A stretch of 64,000 bases of DNA from Macrostomum hystrix (lineage: Eukaryota; Platyhelminthes; Macrostomidae), in NCBI GenBank assembly GCA_950097015.1, contig CATNEN010000039.1, forward strand, positions 19,089,501-19,153,500. Reading direction: 5' to 3'. Of this stretch, positions 25,901 through 35,939 are shown piece by piece; within the stretch, counting starts at the first letter, position 1, and each line of letters starts with the position of its first letter. The notes under the pieces were generated by a model. It was given only the letters and a program-made list of their open reading frames with translations, was not told the origin of the DNA and ran no database searches. A program made the translations under genes and the position numbers.

Positions 25901-28823
25901 TTTAATAATCCTAGGATGTCCCTTTAATAATCCTAGGATGGCCTCTTCAATGACTCTAGGATGGCCACTTCATTGTGCCTTCGATGGCCTCTTCAATAAC
26001 TTTTGGATGGCCACTTAAATGACCCTATAGTGCATTTAAGGGCCTCTTCATGACCATGGGATGTATGATGTTCATGACCCTTTCATAGCCTCTTTAATGA
26101 CCCTAGGATGGCCTCTTCAATGACCCTAGGATGGTCTCTTCAATCGACCATAGGATGGCCTCTTCAGTAACCCTTGGATGGTCTCTTTAATTGACCATAG
26201 GATGGCCTCTTCAATGACCCTAGGATGGTCTTTTCAATTGACCATAGGATGGCCTCTTCAATGACCCTAGGATTGCCTCTTCAATGGCCCTAGGATGGTC
26301 TTTTCAATTGACCATAGGATGGCCTCTTCAATGACCCTAGGAGGGCCTTTTCAATGACTCTAGGATTGCCACTTGATTGTGCATTCGAAGGCCTCTTCAA
26401 TGACTTTTGAATGGCCACTTCAATGACCCTTTAGTGCATTTAATAGTGTATGATGCCTGTTTGTTTTATGTGTTTAAAAAAGCGACAAATACTACTGATT
26501 TCTTACTCGCGCCAACACAGGAGCGCAAGCGTCACCAGGAGTCGGCTAATTCTATTCGACGTAGGCCAAACGTCGGCGTGGCTAATTCGCATCCTAATAC
26601 GCGAAGTCCTTCAACCCGATCGCCAGCGTCGCCTACAGCTGTCGCCGTAGTGGAACTCGATCGGCATCAGCACCAGCATCCCAGCGTTGTTAACGTCGGT
26701 GTTGGAAGCGTCGGCGTTATTGGTTCCGATGTGAATCGGTTGTCTCAGCAGGTCGCTCGACTTGAGGCTGCAGGTCAGTGATTCTTTTGTGGAATTCGCG
26801 TGGTTTTTTGAACCTGCTGAATGTTATTCAGGGGACTTGCGAGGTCTGGATTTTTCGGGGTACTGAAGTCTGTTTTTGCAAGAAAGTTAATGAAGGTTTT
26901 TAATGGAACTTGAGGTAGGGTTTTTAATGGAACTTGAGGTGGGGTTTTTAATGGAACTTGAGGTAGGGTTTTTAATGGAACTTGAGGTAGGGTTTTTAAG
27001 GGAACTTGAGGTAGGGTTTTTAATGGAACTTGAGGTAGGGTTTTTAATGGAACTTGAGGTAGGGTTTTTAATGGAACTTGAGGTAGGGTTTTTAATGGAA
27101 CTTGAGGTAGGGTTTTTAAGGGAACTTGATGTAGGGTTTTTAAGGGAACTTGAGGTAGGGTTTTTAAGGGAACTTGATGTAGGGTTTTTAATGGAACTTG
27201 AGGTAGGGTTTTTAAGGGAACTTGATGTAGGGTTTTTAAGGGAACTTGATGTAGGGTTTTTAAGGGAACTTGAGGTAGGGTTTTTAAGGGAACTTGATGT
27301 AGGGTTTTTAATGGAACTTGAGGTAGGGTTTTTAAGGGAACTTGAGGTAGGGTTTTTAAGGGAACTTGATGTAGGGTTTTTAAGGGAACTTGAGGTAGGG
27401 TTTTTAAGGGAACTTGATGTAGGGTTTTTAAGGGAACTTGATGTAGGGTTTTTAATGGAACTTGAGGTAGGGTTTTTAAGGGAACTTGATGTAGGGTTTT
27501 TAAGGGAACTTGAGGTAGGGTTTTTAATGGAACTTGATGTAGGGTTTTTAAGGGAACTTGATGTAGGGTTTTTAATGGAACTTGAGGTAGGGTTTTTAAG
27601 GGAACTTGATGTAGGGTTTTTAAGGGAACTTGAGGTAGGGTTTTTAAGGGAACTTGAGGTAGGGTTTTTAAGGGAACTTGAGGTAGGGTTTTTAAGGGAA
27701 CTTGAGGTAGGGTTTTTAAGGGAACTTGAGGTAGGGTTTTTAAGGGAACTTGAGGTGGGGTTATTAAGGGAACTTGATGTAGGGTTCTATGGGAACTTGA
27801 GGTAGGGTTCTGTGGGAACTTGAGGTAGGGTTCTATGGGAACTTGAGGTAGGGTTCTGTGGGAACTTGAGGTTGGCTTTTCAAGGGAACTTGAGGTAGGT
27901 TTCTAAGGGAATTTGAGGTAGGATTTTCGCCTTTTGGTAAAACTAAGTGTCAGGTTTTTTGGGAAAATGCGTTACATATTTTATGAGTTCTGAGAGCACT
28001 AGCTTGTGCTGTGCAAGAACTATGACCAAATGATGTCTCTCAGCACTTAGGGTTTTAAACTTTGTCTTGTTTTTCATTTTACTATTTTCTGGCTAGCCTG
28101 GAGCCAACGTATATTCTCTCTTCTATCTTTCTATTTACAAATATTCGTTTAGTTTAGTTTTTTTAATTCGCAATTCTTTAGAAATGACCATGAGAAAACT
28201 TGGGTTATATAGGTTTTGGCACAGGTGAATTAATACCAAGCTTGTGTGGGTGTCAGTGAGGGCTATACTAGTTATTGGCCTGCCAGTTTATGTGTGTTTG
28301 CCCTTCTAAACCTGCGGCCTCACAAAAAATACTCACTCTGTCTCTCTCTCTCTCTCTCTCTCTCTTGCTGAACTGTTCAATCCACTCTATTTCAACTCCA
28401 CGCCTACTTTAACTGTCCTTCGAGGGCCAGTCTTAAAAGTCTTCTCTCTCCTCTGCCGCTCCGCCTGCCTCTCCCGTGGAAGCAATAGAGCCAACCAGTT
28501 GCCCAGCTGCTCGGCGTATTTCATTCCTTCTCTTCCGCAAGCATATTTCTATGCCAAAGCGTACACTGGGGCAACGTCTTAAATTATTCTTCTGTTTCTC
28601 GCCTAACCTTATCTTATACGGCCGTTGTGAAATTCCATTCTCTATTCTAATTGTACCTAGCCTTGGCCAACTAACTGCCTACCATCTTTTTCTTGAGCAC
28701 ACTTTGTCTCTCCCCCCTCAGCTTATTTGATCCAATTTGGACTATAGAAATTAAACAATTTGAATTGCAGAGCGACAACTAGAATCTCAGCTAGACCGGT
28801 TGAAAGGCTCGAGCTTTGGCAGC

Positions 28824-28861
<38 letters not shown>

Positions 28862-31800
28862 CCGAAGGCCAGTTGAATCAGTTGCGCATTCGGACGAAGA
28901 ATCGGCCTGGCTAGAAAGTTTCGCCTCTTTTAGAAGAGATTTGCGCCGATCCCGCAGCTTTCGCGACACTCCGCCAGTCAGGGATTTCAATTTCAACCGC
29001 GGCGGCACAGACGAAGCCATGATGAGAACTTCGCCAGCGCCGGCAGCCGAAGACAATCGGCATCGTCAGGGCCGGATGACTGACAAGAGCGCCTCCTCGG
29101 GCCGCCTGTACAGTGCCAAGGATGCCGCTCGCAGTCCGAGTCCACGTCGACTCGGCCGATTAGCTGTGAATGGCGGCGGCGTTACTGACGACGGCTCCGC
29201 TTTGGCTGCCGAATTGACGCGGGTTCGTCGGGAGCGCGACGATCTGCGCGCCGTATTGGACCGCTTCGAACAGCACATGGCCGACATTCAGGCCAACGTT
29301 CGCGGACATGCGCTGGAGAGAGCCAATCTGCAGCGAGCTCTCGAGGATTCCAAGGTTGGCTTCTGTTAATAATAATAAATTAATCTAATTGCAGGAGGGC
29401 TGCAGGCAACGGCAAATTATTTGGTAACAGTAGACCCGCAGTCAGCGAGGATGAGGTGTGTAAATCTGTCCTGACTTTTTCCATCGTCAGCCCCCTAATA
29501 AATGTGGCCTAGCCGCGGAATCGAGCTCAGGACCTCAGGTGCGGGAGGAAAAACCCGTTTGACCCCTCTGCCACTTCACCCCCTGTTGGCTTCTTTTGGA
29601 TGTACTTTTTGGATAAAACTATATTTTGTATATTTTGTAGAGAGCTCTATTCCGCGGCGAGGCAACATTACACTAAGAGAGAGCTTGGGGGCTTGTCGTG
29701 CATTTTTCACCCTTAAAATCCAACCTCCAAGGCACAGTGTGATCAGAAATTTAGTGGCAGATGTACACTCCCTGTGTGAGAGTGTGCTCAAGAGTCAGCG
29801 GAATGAGCAGAGTCGCCTCATTGGTTTGGTTATACAAAGGACATCACGGACATTGGGTATATCGGTGGACGTTGCAGATAATTAATTGAAGAAACAAATT
29901 GTCCCACTTCACAGGCTGAGCTGGCCAGGGCTCGACGCGAACTCCTGGCCTCTGCTGGTGCTTCAGCCGCTACCAGCGCCGCGCCCTCATTGGCTGCCCA
30001 GGCGGCGCAGAAGCGAGCCGAAACTGATCGAGACGACGCCCTGGCTGAGCTGCAGCGGACGGCCAGCGAGCGGGACAGCCTGCGCGATCGGCTGCGGGCG
30101 CTGGCCGAGACGGCGGCGGGCGACAGGGCTCGGCTGGAGCAGCGACTGGAGGAGATCATGGCGGCCGCTAGAAAGGTCTGCCTGTTGTATTGCTTTCTCG
30201 CAGATGAACTCGACAGCCTGTCAAGACCCTAAAATCCTAACCATATCCCTAAAATCCTATTGTAGATGCCTAAATATTATTTAAATCCCAAAATCCTATT
30301 TTTGATCCTCGAAATCCCATCTAGATCCTCAAAATCCCATCTAGATCCTCAAAATCCTATCTAGATCCTCAAAATCCTATCTAGATCCTCAAAATCCTAT
30401 CTAGATCCTCAAAATCCCATCAAGATCCTCAAAATCCCATCTAGATCCTCAAAATCCCATCTAGATCCTCAAAATCCTATCTAGATCCTCAAAATCCTAT
30501 CTAGATCCTCAAAATCCCATCAAGATCCTCAAAATCCCATCTAGATCCTCAAAATCCTATCTAGATCCTTAAAATCCTATCTAGATCCTACAAATCCCAT
30601 CTAGATCATCAAAATCCCATCTAGATCCTCAAAATCCTATCTAGATTCTACAAATCCCATCAAGATCCTCATAATCCTATCTAGATCCTCAAAATCCTAT
30701 TGTAGATGCGTAAATCCTAACTAGATCCCTAAATCCTATCTCGTTCTCAAAATAATTTTTGATCTCAAAATCATATATCGATCAAAGACATGTGTAGATT
30801 TATAATTTTATATAGATCCAATTTCGTTTTCCGATCTTATCTCCAAATCTACGAGTAGATCGAATTCTAAATCGAAATCCCATTTTAGATTCTAAATCCT
30901 ATAACAAATCTGGATCCCTTTCCAAATCTAGATCCCATACCCCTAACAAAACTGGATCCAATAAAAATTTTTCCTAGAATCCTGTCTAGGGCCATATAAT
31001 CTTAAGTCCGTTCGTCTCCCAATCCAATATCAGATTCTCATATTTCTCCCAATTCTCCCATTCTACTAGGCGGCCGCCGAGCGCGACGACATGGCAACTC
31101 GAGCCGCTGCTCTGCGCCAGCGCTGCGCCGACGCCGAGGAGCAGACCAAGATGGCCCAGCGCTGTCTGGCTGAACGCTCCGAAGCTGCCGCCGAGGCCCA
31201 CGCCGCCCAGGAGGCCGCTGCGTCAGCCGCCGACGCCGCTCAGCGCCAGTGCCGTCAGCTGCAGGCTGAGGCGGCGGAGGCCAGAGAAGCCGCCGCCGAG
31301 CTGGACGAGCAGTGCGGCCGCGCTCAGCGGGAGCTTCGCCTGGCCCGCGAGGAGCGTGAAGACCTGCGCCGTGCTGTGGCCACGCTTCAGGTGTGTTGGG
31401 CCACAGATCCTCATCTTGTACAGACATCTTCCCAGATCCTCAACTTGTACAGACATCTTCCCAGATCCTCATCTTGTACAGACATCTTCCCAGATCCTCA
31501 ACTTGTACAGACATCTTCCCAGATCCTCATCTTGTACAGACATCTTCCCAGATCCTCATCTTGTACAGACATCTTCCCAGATCCTCATCTTGTACAGACA
31601 TCTTCCCAGATCCTCAACTTGTACAGACATCTTCCCAGATCCTCATCTTGTACAGACATCTTCCCAGATCCTCATCTTGTACAGACATCTTCCAAGATCC
31701 TCAACTTGTACAGATATCCTCACAGATCCTCAACTTGTACAGATATCCTCACAGATCCTTAACTTGTACAGATATCCTCCAAGATCCTCAACTTGTACAG

Positions 31801-34305
31801 ATATCCTCCAAGATCCTCAACTTGTACAGATATCCTCACAGATCATCAACTTGTACAGATATCTTCCCAGATCCTCCTCAACTTTTACTGTTATCTTCTT
31901 AGATCCTTATATTGTACAGTTATTCTTCAGAGGTCCTCAACTTGTAGAGTTATCTCCCTAGATTCTTATCTCGGTCAGTTATCCTACCAGATCCCTGACC
32001 TGATACAATTCACTCAGGCGGAAAAGGCGGCCGCCGACACTGCATCAAAGGAGCGGGCCGAGCGAGCCCGCAGTTTTGAAGCGGAAGCGCGCGCCGCCGC
32101 CGCCGAGGCGGCCGAAGCCCGCGCCGAAGCGGCCGAAGCGGCGCAGGCCCTCGACAGGGCCCGAGCTCAGGCGACGGCGCGCGAGGCTGAGCTTCGCCAA
32201 GCGGCTTCTGATGCCGCTTCTGCTGAGCGACGCCGCACGGAGGCGGCTGCGACAGACGCCGCGCGCGCCCGTGACGATTTGACCGCGGCGGCGCGCGAGA
32301 TTCGAGCACTTCGCGGCGAACTTCAAGCCGCCCGAGAGGAGCGCGAAGCTCTGCTTAATCGGCTGGCATCCGAGTCGAGACGGGCCGAGGAAGCAGCCGA
32401 GGCCAACGCCGAACTCCGTGATCGCTGCCGAGCCATCGCCGCCGATGCCGAGCGAATCCGGGCCGAGGCCAACGCCGAGACCGGCGCACTGCGCCAGCAT
32501 CTGGCTGCGCGCGAGGCGGATTGCGCGCGCGCCAGAGAGCGTGCCAACAATGGCGAAGCTGAGGCGCAGGAGGCGCGCCGATCAGCTGCGGCTTCCGCCT
32601 CCCAGGCGGCCGCGCTGGAGAGGTCGCTTAGAGAGGCTCAGGAGTCGGCTAGGCGGCAGCACACGGAGCTGCAGGTGAGCCGGGCGATTAAACCAGAGAT
32701 TTGAGCTGACCTGAAAGATTTTTGGTACTTTTGCTTACCATTTACAATTTAGTTCTTTTTACAATAGGAAGGCTCGATGTCCACATGTCCTCAGAAATAT
32801 TGATTTTATTTTATCTCGTATTTATTCAGTACCCAGATCCTCAAAACACAGCTACTAAGATTTCAGATCCTCAGATCTCAGATCCCAGATCCTCAGATCC
32901 CAGATCCTTAGATCCTCAGATCCCAGATCCTTAGATCCTCAGATCCCAGATCCTTAGATCCTCAGATCCCAGATCCTTAGATCCTCAGATCCCAGATCCT
33001 CAGATCCCAGATTCTCATCCCAGATTCCAAATCCCAGATCCTCAGATCCAAGATCCTCAGATCCTCAGATCCCACATCCTCAGATTCCAGGATCCTCAAA
33101 GTATTTAGGGATCCTCGAATCCTTGGCACTTATATGTTGTCAAACCGGCATCCTCCTTATATTCTAACAAATCTCCCTTCCCGTCTTCCTGAAGGCTGCG
33201 TTCGCTGATCTGGCCGCACTGCGCGATCTCTGCTCACAGCTTGAAGCAGACAAAGAGCAACTGGAAGCCGACAAGGATCAGTTAGACGCCGAGCGTCGCG
33301 AGCTCGAATCCGAGCGTGATCAACTATCCGCCCGGCTAGCAGAAGCAGATGACGTCAATGGCCGAAGTGAGGCGGCGCTCGCCGACGAGCGAGAGGCTCG
33401 CCTTGGCCTGGCCAGCGCCCTCGCCGAGTGCCGCGACGAAGCGGCTCGCCTTCGCGCCGGCGCCCAGGAGGCCGACTCGGACGCCGAGCGCGAGCGGGAG
33501 CGCGCCGACTCCGCCGAAGCTCGGGCCGACGCCGGCGCTCGCGAGACCGGCCGATTGAGGGCGCGCTGCGCCGAGCTGGAAGCCGAGAGCGAACGGCTGG
33601 CCCGACTGCTCTGCGCCGAACGGTTCGAGCGGGAGCGACTGGCGGCCAGGATTGGCGCCGCGGCCAGGTGAGCTATTAGAGAATTAGATTGGATTCCAGG
33701 TACGGTGAGATTGGATTCCAGGTAGGGTGAGATTGGATTCCAGGTACGGTGAGATTGGATTCCAGGTAGGGTGAGATTGGATTCCAGGTAGGGTGAGATT
33801 GGATTCCAGGTAGGGTGAGATTGGATTCCAGGTAGGGTGAGATTGGATTCCAGGTAGGGTGAGATGGGATTACAGGTAGGGTGAGATTGGATTCCAGGTA
33901 GGGTGAGATTGGATTCCAGGTAGGGTGAGATTGGATTCCAGGTAGGGTGAGATGGGATTCCAGGTAGGGTGAGATGGGATTACAGGTAGGGTGAGATTGG
34001 ATTCCAGGTAGGGTGAGATTGGATTCCAGGTAGGGTGAGATTGGATTACAGGTAGGGTGAGATTGGATTCCAGGTAGGGTGAGATTGGATTCCAGGTAGG
34101 GTGAGATAAAATAAGCTTGTCTTAGATCGAACCTCAACCAGTCGCCCGTTGTTTTTTCCCTTTTCTTAGGTCTGCCTCACCGACTCGCTATTCGTCGCCA
34201 AGCCACCTGCAGCAGCAGCAGCAGCAGCAGCATCAGTCCAGGTCAGGCACCAATTCGAGGGCCCACAGCCCGGCCAGTAGGCGCTACGAAGACGAAGATT
34301 TCTAA
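19990..34305 (+). CDS. Ala/Glu/Arg-rich coiled-coil protein, eight coding exons, 908 aa
   Basis: Exons inferred by eye: 19990-20031, 26521-26773, 28771-29354, 29915-30175, 31070-31390, 32018-32674, 33195-33667, 34170-34305. All phases match, and the 2,727 nt give 908 codons plus TAA. Exon 1 ends at a strong GTAAGT donor; the donors of exons 3 and 4 (GTTGGC, GTCTGC) are weak. Residues 1-98 are basic and Ser-rich, ending in a heptad-like segment that continues into exon 3. A run of 11 Gln lies near residue 113. From about residue 240 to 865 the protein is nearly continuous charged coiled coil, built of Ala, Arg, Glu, Asp and Leu. The tail is Ser/Arg-rich with seven Gln and ends YEDEDF. No transmembrane segment or enzymatic motif is seen. 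Rootletin- or centrosome-type scaffolds look similar in composition, but no specific family is claimed. Six of seven introns consist largely of minisatellite. Confidence 0.8.
20145..25955. repeat. 5.8-kb minisatellite of 22/23-bp units in intron 1
   Basis: About 260 copies of a 22-bp unit containing AATCCTAGGATGTCCCTTCT. Variants are CCTAGG/CATAGG, GATGTCCC/GATTTCCC, CTTCTATAA/CTTCAATAA, and a 23-bp form with GGATGGGCTCTTCA. The unit contains the palindrome CCTAGG. A rare CCTTGG variant at 21,651 recurs at 22,180 and 24,321. The offsets of 529 and 2,670 bp match surrounding variant order, so large blocks were duplicated. The array occupies most of the 6.5-kb first intron. Confidence 0.95.
25956..26455. 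repeat. degenerate edge of the intron-1 array
   Basis: Diverged copies built on CCTAGGATGGCCTCTTCAAT with many substitutions and indels, trailing off about 65 bp before exon 2. They look like older units at the array margin. Confidence 0.8.
26888..27935. repeat. 24-bp minisatellite in intron 2
   Basis: About 43 copies of a 24-bp unit containing GGAACTTGAGGTAGGGTTTT, with AAT/AAG and GAGGTAG/GATGTAG variants and diverged units from about 27,780. The unit length (a multiple of 3) gives a false 300-codon frame of MELEVGFL repeats. Each unit carries GAG|GTAGGG, which resembles a 5' splice site. Confidence 0.95.
27936..28770 (+). other. 3' part of intron 2
   Basis: Unique intron sequence with a CT microsatellite at about 28,337-28,366. 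It ends in AATTGAATTGCAG, the acceptor for exon 3 at 28,771. The open frame at 28,476-28,730 inside it is not supported as coding. Confidence 0.6.
29405..29585 (-). mobile_element. tRNA-derived SINE copy, minus orientation, in intron 3
   Basis: The reverse complement contains GAGCTCGATTCCGCGG (a B-box-like tRNA core) preceded by a TGGCAGAGGGGTCAAACGGG A-box-like region. It then runs into the body shared with the other copies (GACGATGGAAAAAGTCAGGACAG and the GCGGGTCTA end). The body is shortened relative to the copy at 44,195-44,530. Confidence 0.65.
29638..29822 (+). mobile_element. tRNA-derived SINE copy, plus orientation, in intron 3
   Basis: Starts at the B-box-like GAGCTCTATTCCGCGGCG and continues through GCTTGGGGGCTTGTCG, the ACACTCCCTGTGTGAG region and AGTCAGCGGAATG. 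All are shared with the copies at 43,430 and 44,195. It is 5'-truncated and diverged. With the preceding copy it forms an inverted pair inside the only intron of this gene that lacks a minisatellite. Confidence 0.65.
30290..30735. repeat. 20-bp minisatellite in intron 4
   Basis: About 21 copies of AGATCCTCAAAATCCTATCT, with CCTAT/CCCAT and CTAG/CAAG variants. Flanking diverged units extend to about 30,960. The core AGATCCTCA also occurs in the unrelated-length arrays of introns 5 and 6. Confidence 0.9.
31405..31965. repeat. 29-bp minisatellite in intron 5
   Basis: About 19 copies of a 29-bp unit: AGATCCTCAACTTGTACAG followed by ACATCTTCCC. The array starts about 15 bp after the exon-5 donor (CAG|GTGTGT). 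The open frames across it (LVQTSSQIL-type) are read-through of exon 5 into repeats, not protein. Confidence 0.9.
32835..33090. repeat. AGATCC-based minisatellite in intron 6
   Basis: Imperfect 23-bp units of AGATCCTCAGATCCCAGATC plus CTT, internally built from an AGATCC(C/T) hexamer-like motif. It lies between the exon-6 donor (CAG|GTGAGC) and the exon-7 acceptor at 33,194. Confidence 0.85.
33685..34107. repeat. 22-bp minisatellite in intron 7
   Basis: About 19 copies of a 22-bp unit containing TTCCAGGTAGGGTGAGATTG. It begins 18 bp after the exon-7 donor (CCAG|GTGAGC). Each unit contains CAG|GTAGGG and GGTGAGAT, both close to 5' splice-site consensus. Confidence 0.95.
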
Positions 34306-34574
34306 ATTAGGAGTCTCTGACCAGACGGCGCTGTTTGAGCTGATGTACTTCTCCTACCTGTTTGTACTGCCTATAGTTCGTGCGCATTAGCCTTTTGACT
34401 AGTAACTAGGCGAATTCTAACCTACATTAGCTATAACATTATAATAACATTAGGCTACTGATGTATCTGTAGGTTTACCTGTGGTTTTCTTATGCTTGTT
34501 ATTAGCTATGTAAATTTTAGAAATTTAAGGGCCAGAAGAGTGACAGAAAACAGCTGGTGTAGTGACATCATTGA

Positions 34575-35160
34575 TATTAAAAAGCTGGTAGAGGCTAAGA
34601 GTGACATTAGAAAGCTTAGAGAGAAATTAGACAGTTAAGAGTGACATTAGACTGTTTAGAGTGACATTAGACAGTTTAGAGTGACATTAGACAGTTTAGA
34701 GTGACATTAGACAGTTTAGAGTGACATTAGACAGTTAGGAGGGACATTAGACAGTTAGGAGTGACATTATACTGTATAGAGTGACATTAGACAGTTAGGA
34801 GTGACATTATACAGTATAGAGTGACATTAGACAGTATAGAGTGACATTAGACAGTTTAGAGTGACATTAGACAGTTTAGAGTGACATTAGACAGTTAGGA
34901 GGGACATTAGACAGTTAGGAGTGACATTATACTGTATAGAGTGACATTAGACAGTTAGGAGGGACATTATACTGTATAGAGTGACATTAGACAGTTAGGA
35001 GTGACATTATACAGTATAGAGTGACATTAGACAGTATAGAGTGACATTAGACAGTTAAGAGTGACATTAGACAGTTAAGAGTGACATTAGACAGTTCAGA
35101 GTGACATTAGACTGTTTAGAGTGACATTAGACTGTTTAGAGTGACATTAGAAAGGTCGTG
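34575..35160. repeat. 20-bp minisatellite downstream of the coiled-coil stop codon
   Basis: About 29 copies of GAGTGACATTAGACAGTTTA, with TATA/TTAG/TAAG variants and GGGAC units. It begins about 270 bp after the TAA and precedes the first AATAAA, so it may be transcribed as 3'UTR. Confidence 0.9.
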
Positions 35161-35192
35161 AGTGACTTTTCAAGGGACCTAGTCATGGGGGA

Positions 35193-35198
35193 AATAAA
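35193..35198 (+). terminator. candidate poly(A) signal of the coiled-coil gene
   Basis: AATAAA about 890 bp after the stop codon; a second AATAAA lies at 35,332-35,337. If used, the 3'UTR would include the whole 20-bp array. Confidence 0.4.
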
Positions 35199-35939
35199 CA
35201 GGATAGGGAATTAATTAAGTGGAATGGTCTAAGATGAAGTCCTATATTTGCTAAATTATATATTTTTGTTATCATTGCTCTTGATTATTTTCCTACTGTC
35301 GAAATTGGGTTGATCTCAAATTTTCTTATTTAATAAATGTTCTTCGCATGCTTAAAATTCTTCCTTATTTCTTAATGTGTCCTTCGGGCTCACATCCGCT
35401 ATCTTTGCAAACTATATTTGCTTCTTTATTTTCAATGTTTTTTATCGAATGGTATTTCGTCCCTCGTGTTGTTACTTGATCTACTGCTAGTAGTAAAGCT
35501 AGGAAATTGTACTTTAGAAGATTGCCTGTAGCTCTATAAATGGATTTTATAGTATATCGTTTCGCGCTACTTATAGTAGAATCACACGCTGTGCCCTAGA
35601 CTATTCCTGAAACCAAAGCTTTTTTTCTATTTTTCACTCCATAACTTGTTTTCTCCGTCCGTCTTAACGCAAGTTAAATGAATGAATTAAACATTTTTCC
35701 AATTTAAATCGGCATTGATCTGTCGATATTTTAATTTATTTTTTAGGAACTCATTCTTATCTAATTAGGTCTTTAATGGAATATACTTATTTGATGTTTG
35801 TTATAATTGGAAATATACTTTTATGCCTATTCATATCTACAATAATGTTCAACGGCTGTTTTCAATTAAGTAACTCTACGCTCTTTCACTTTTTTAGCCT
35901 TTTGCACTCCTTTACCTAAATCACATTTTCGTAACTCTT
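35199..35939. other. AT-rich spacer
   Basis: No open frame or repeat is recognised between the poly(A) candidates and the next array. Confidence 0.5.

Noticed and set aside
20145-25955. CRISPR-like array
   Set aside because: Units are contiguous 22-mers without spacers, in an animal gene intron; it is a minisatellite.
26903-27805. 300-codon frame of MELEVGFL repeats
   Set aside because: A 24-bp array inside intron 2 of the coiled-coil gene; flanking exons join in frame without it.
29502-29885. 127-codon frame in intron 3 of the coiled-coil gene
   Set aside because: It spans two SINE copies and has no domain; exons 3 and 4 join in phase across it.
31356-31961. Frames of LVQTSSQIL-type repeats following exon 5
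   Set aside because: They read through the GTGTGT donor into a 29-bp intron array. The next exon at 32,018 joins exon 5 in phase when the array is removed.
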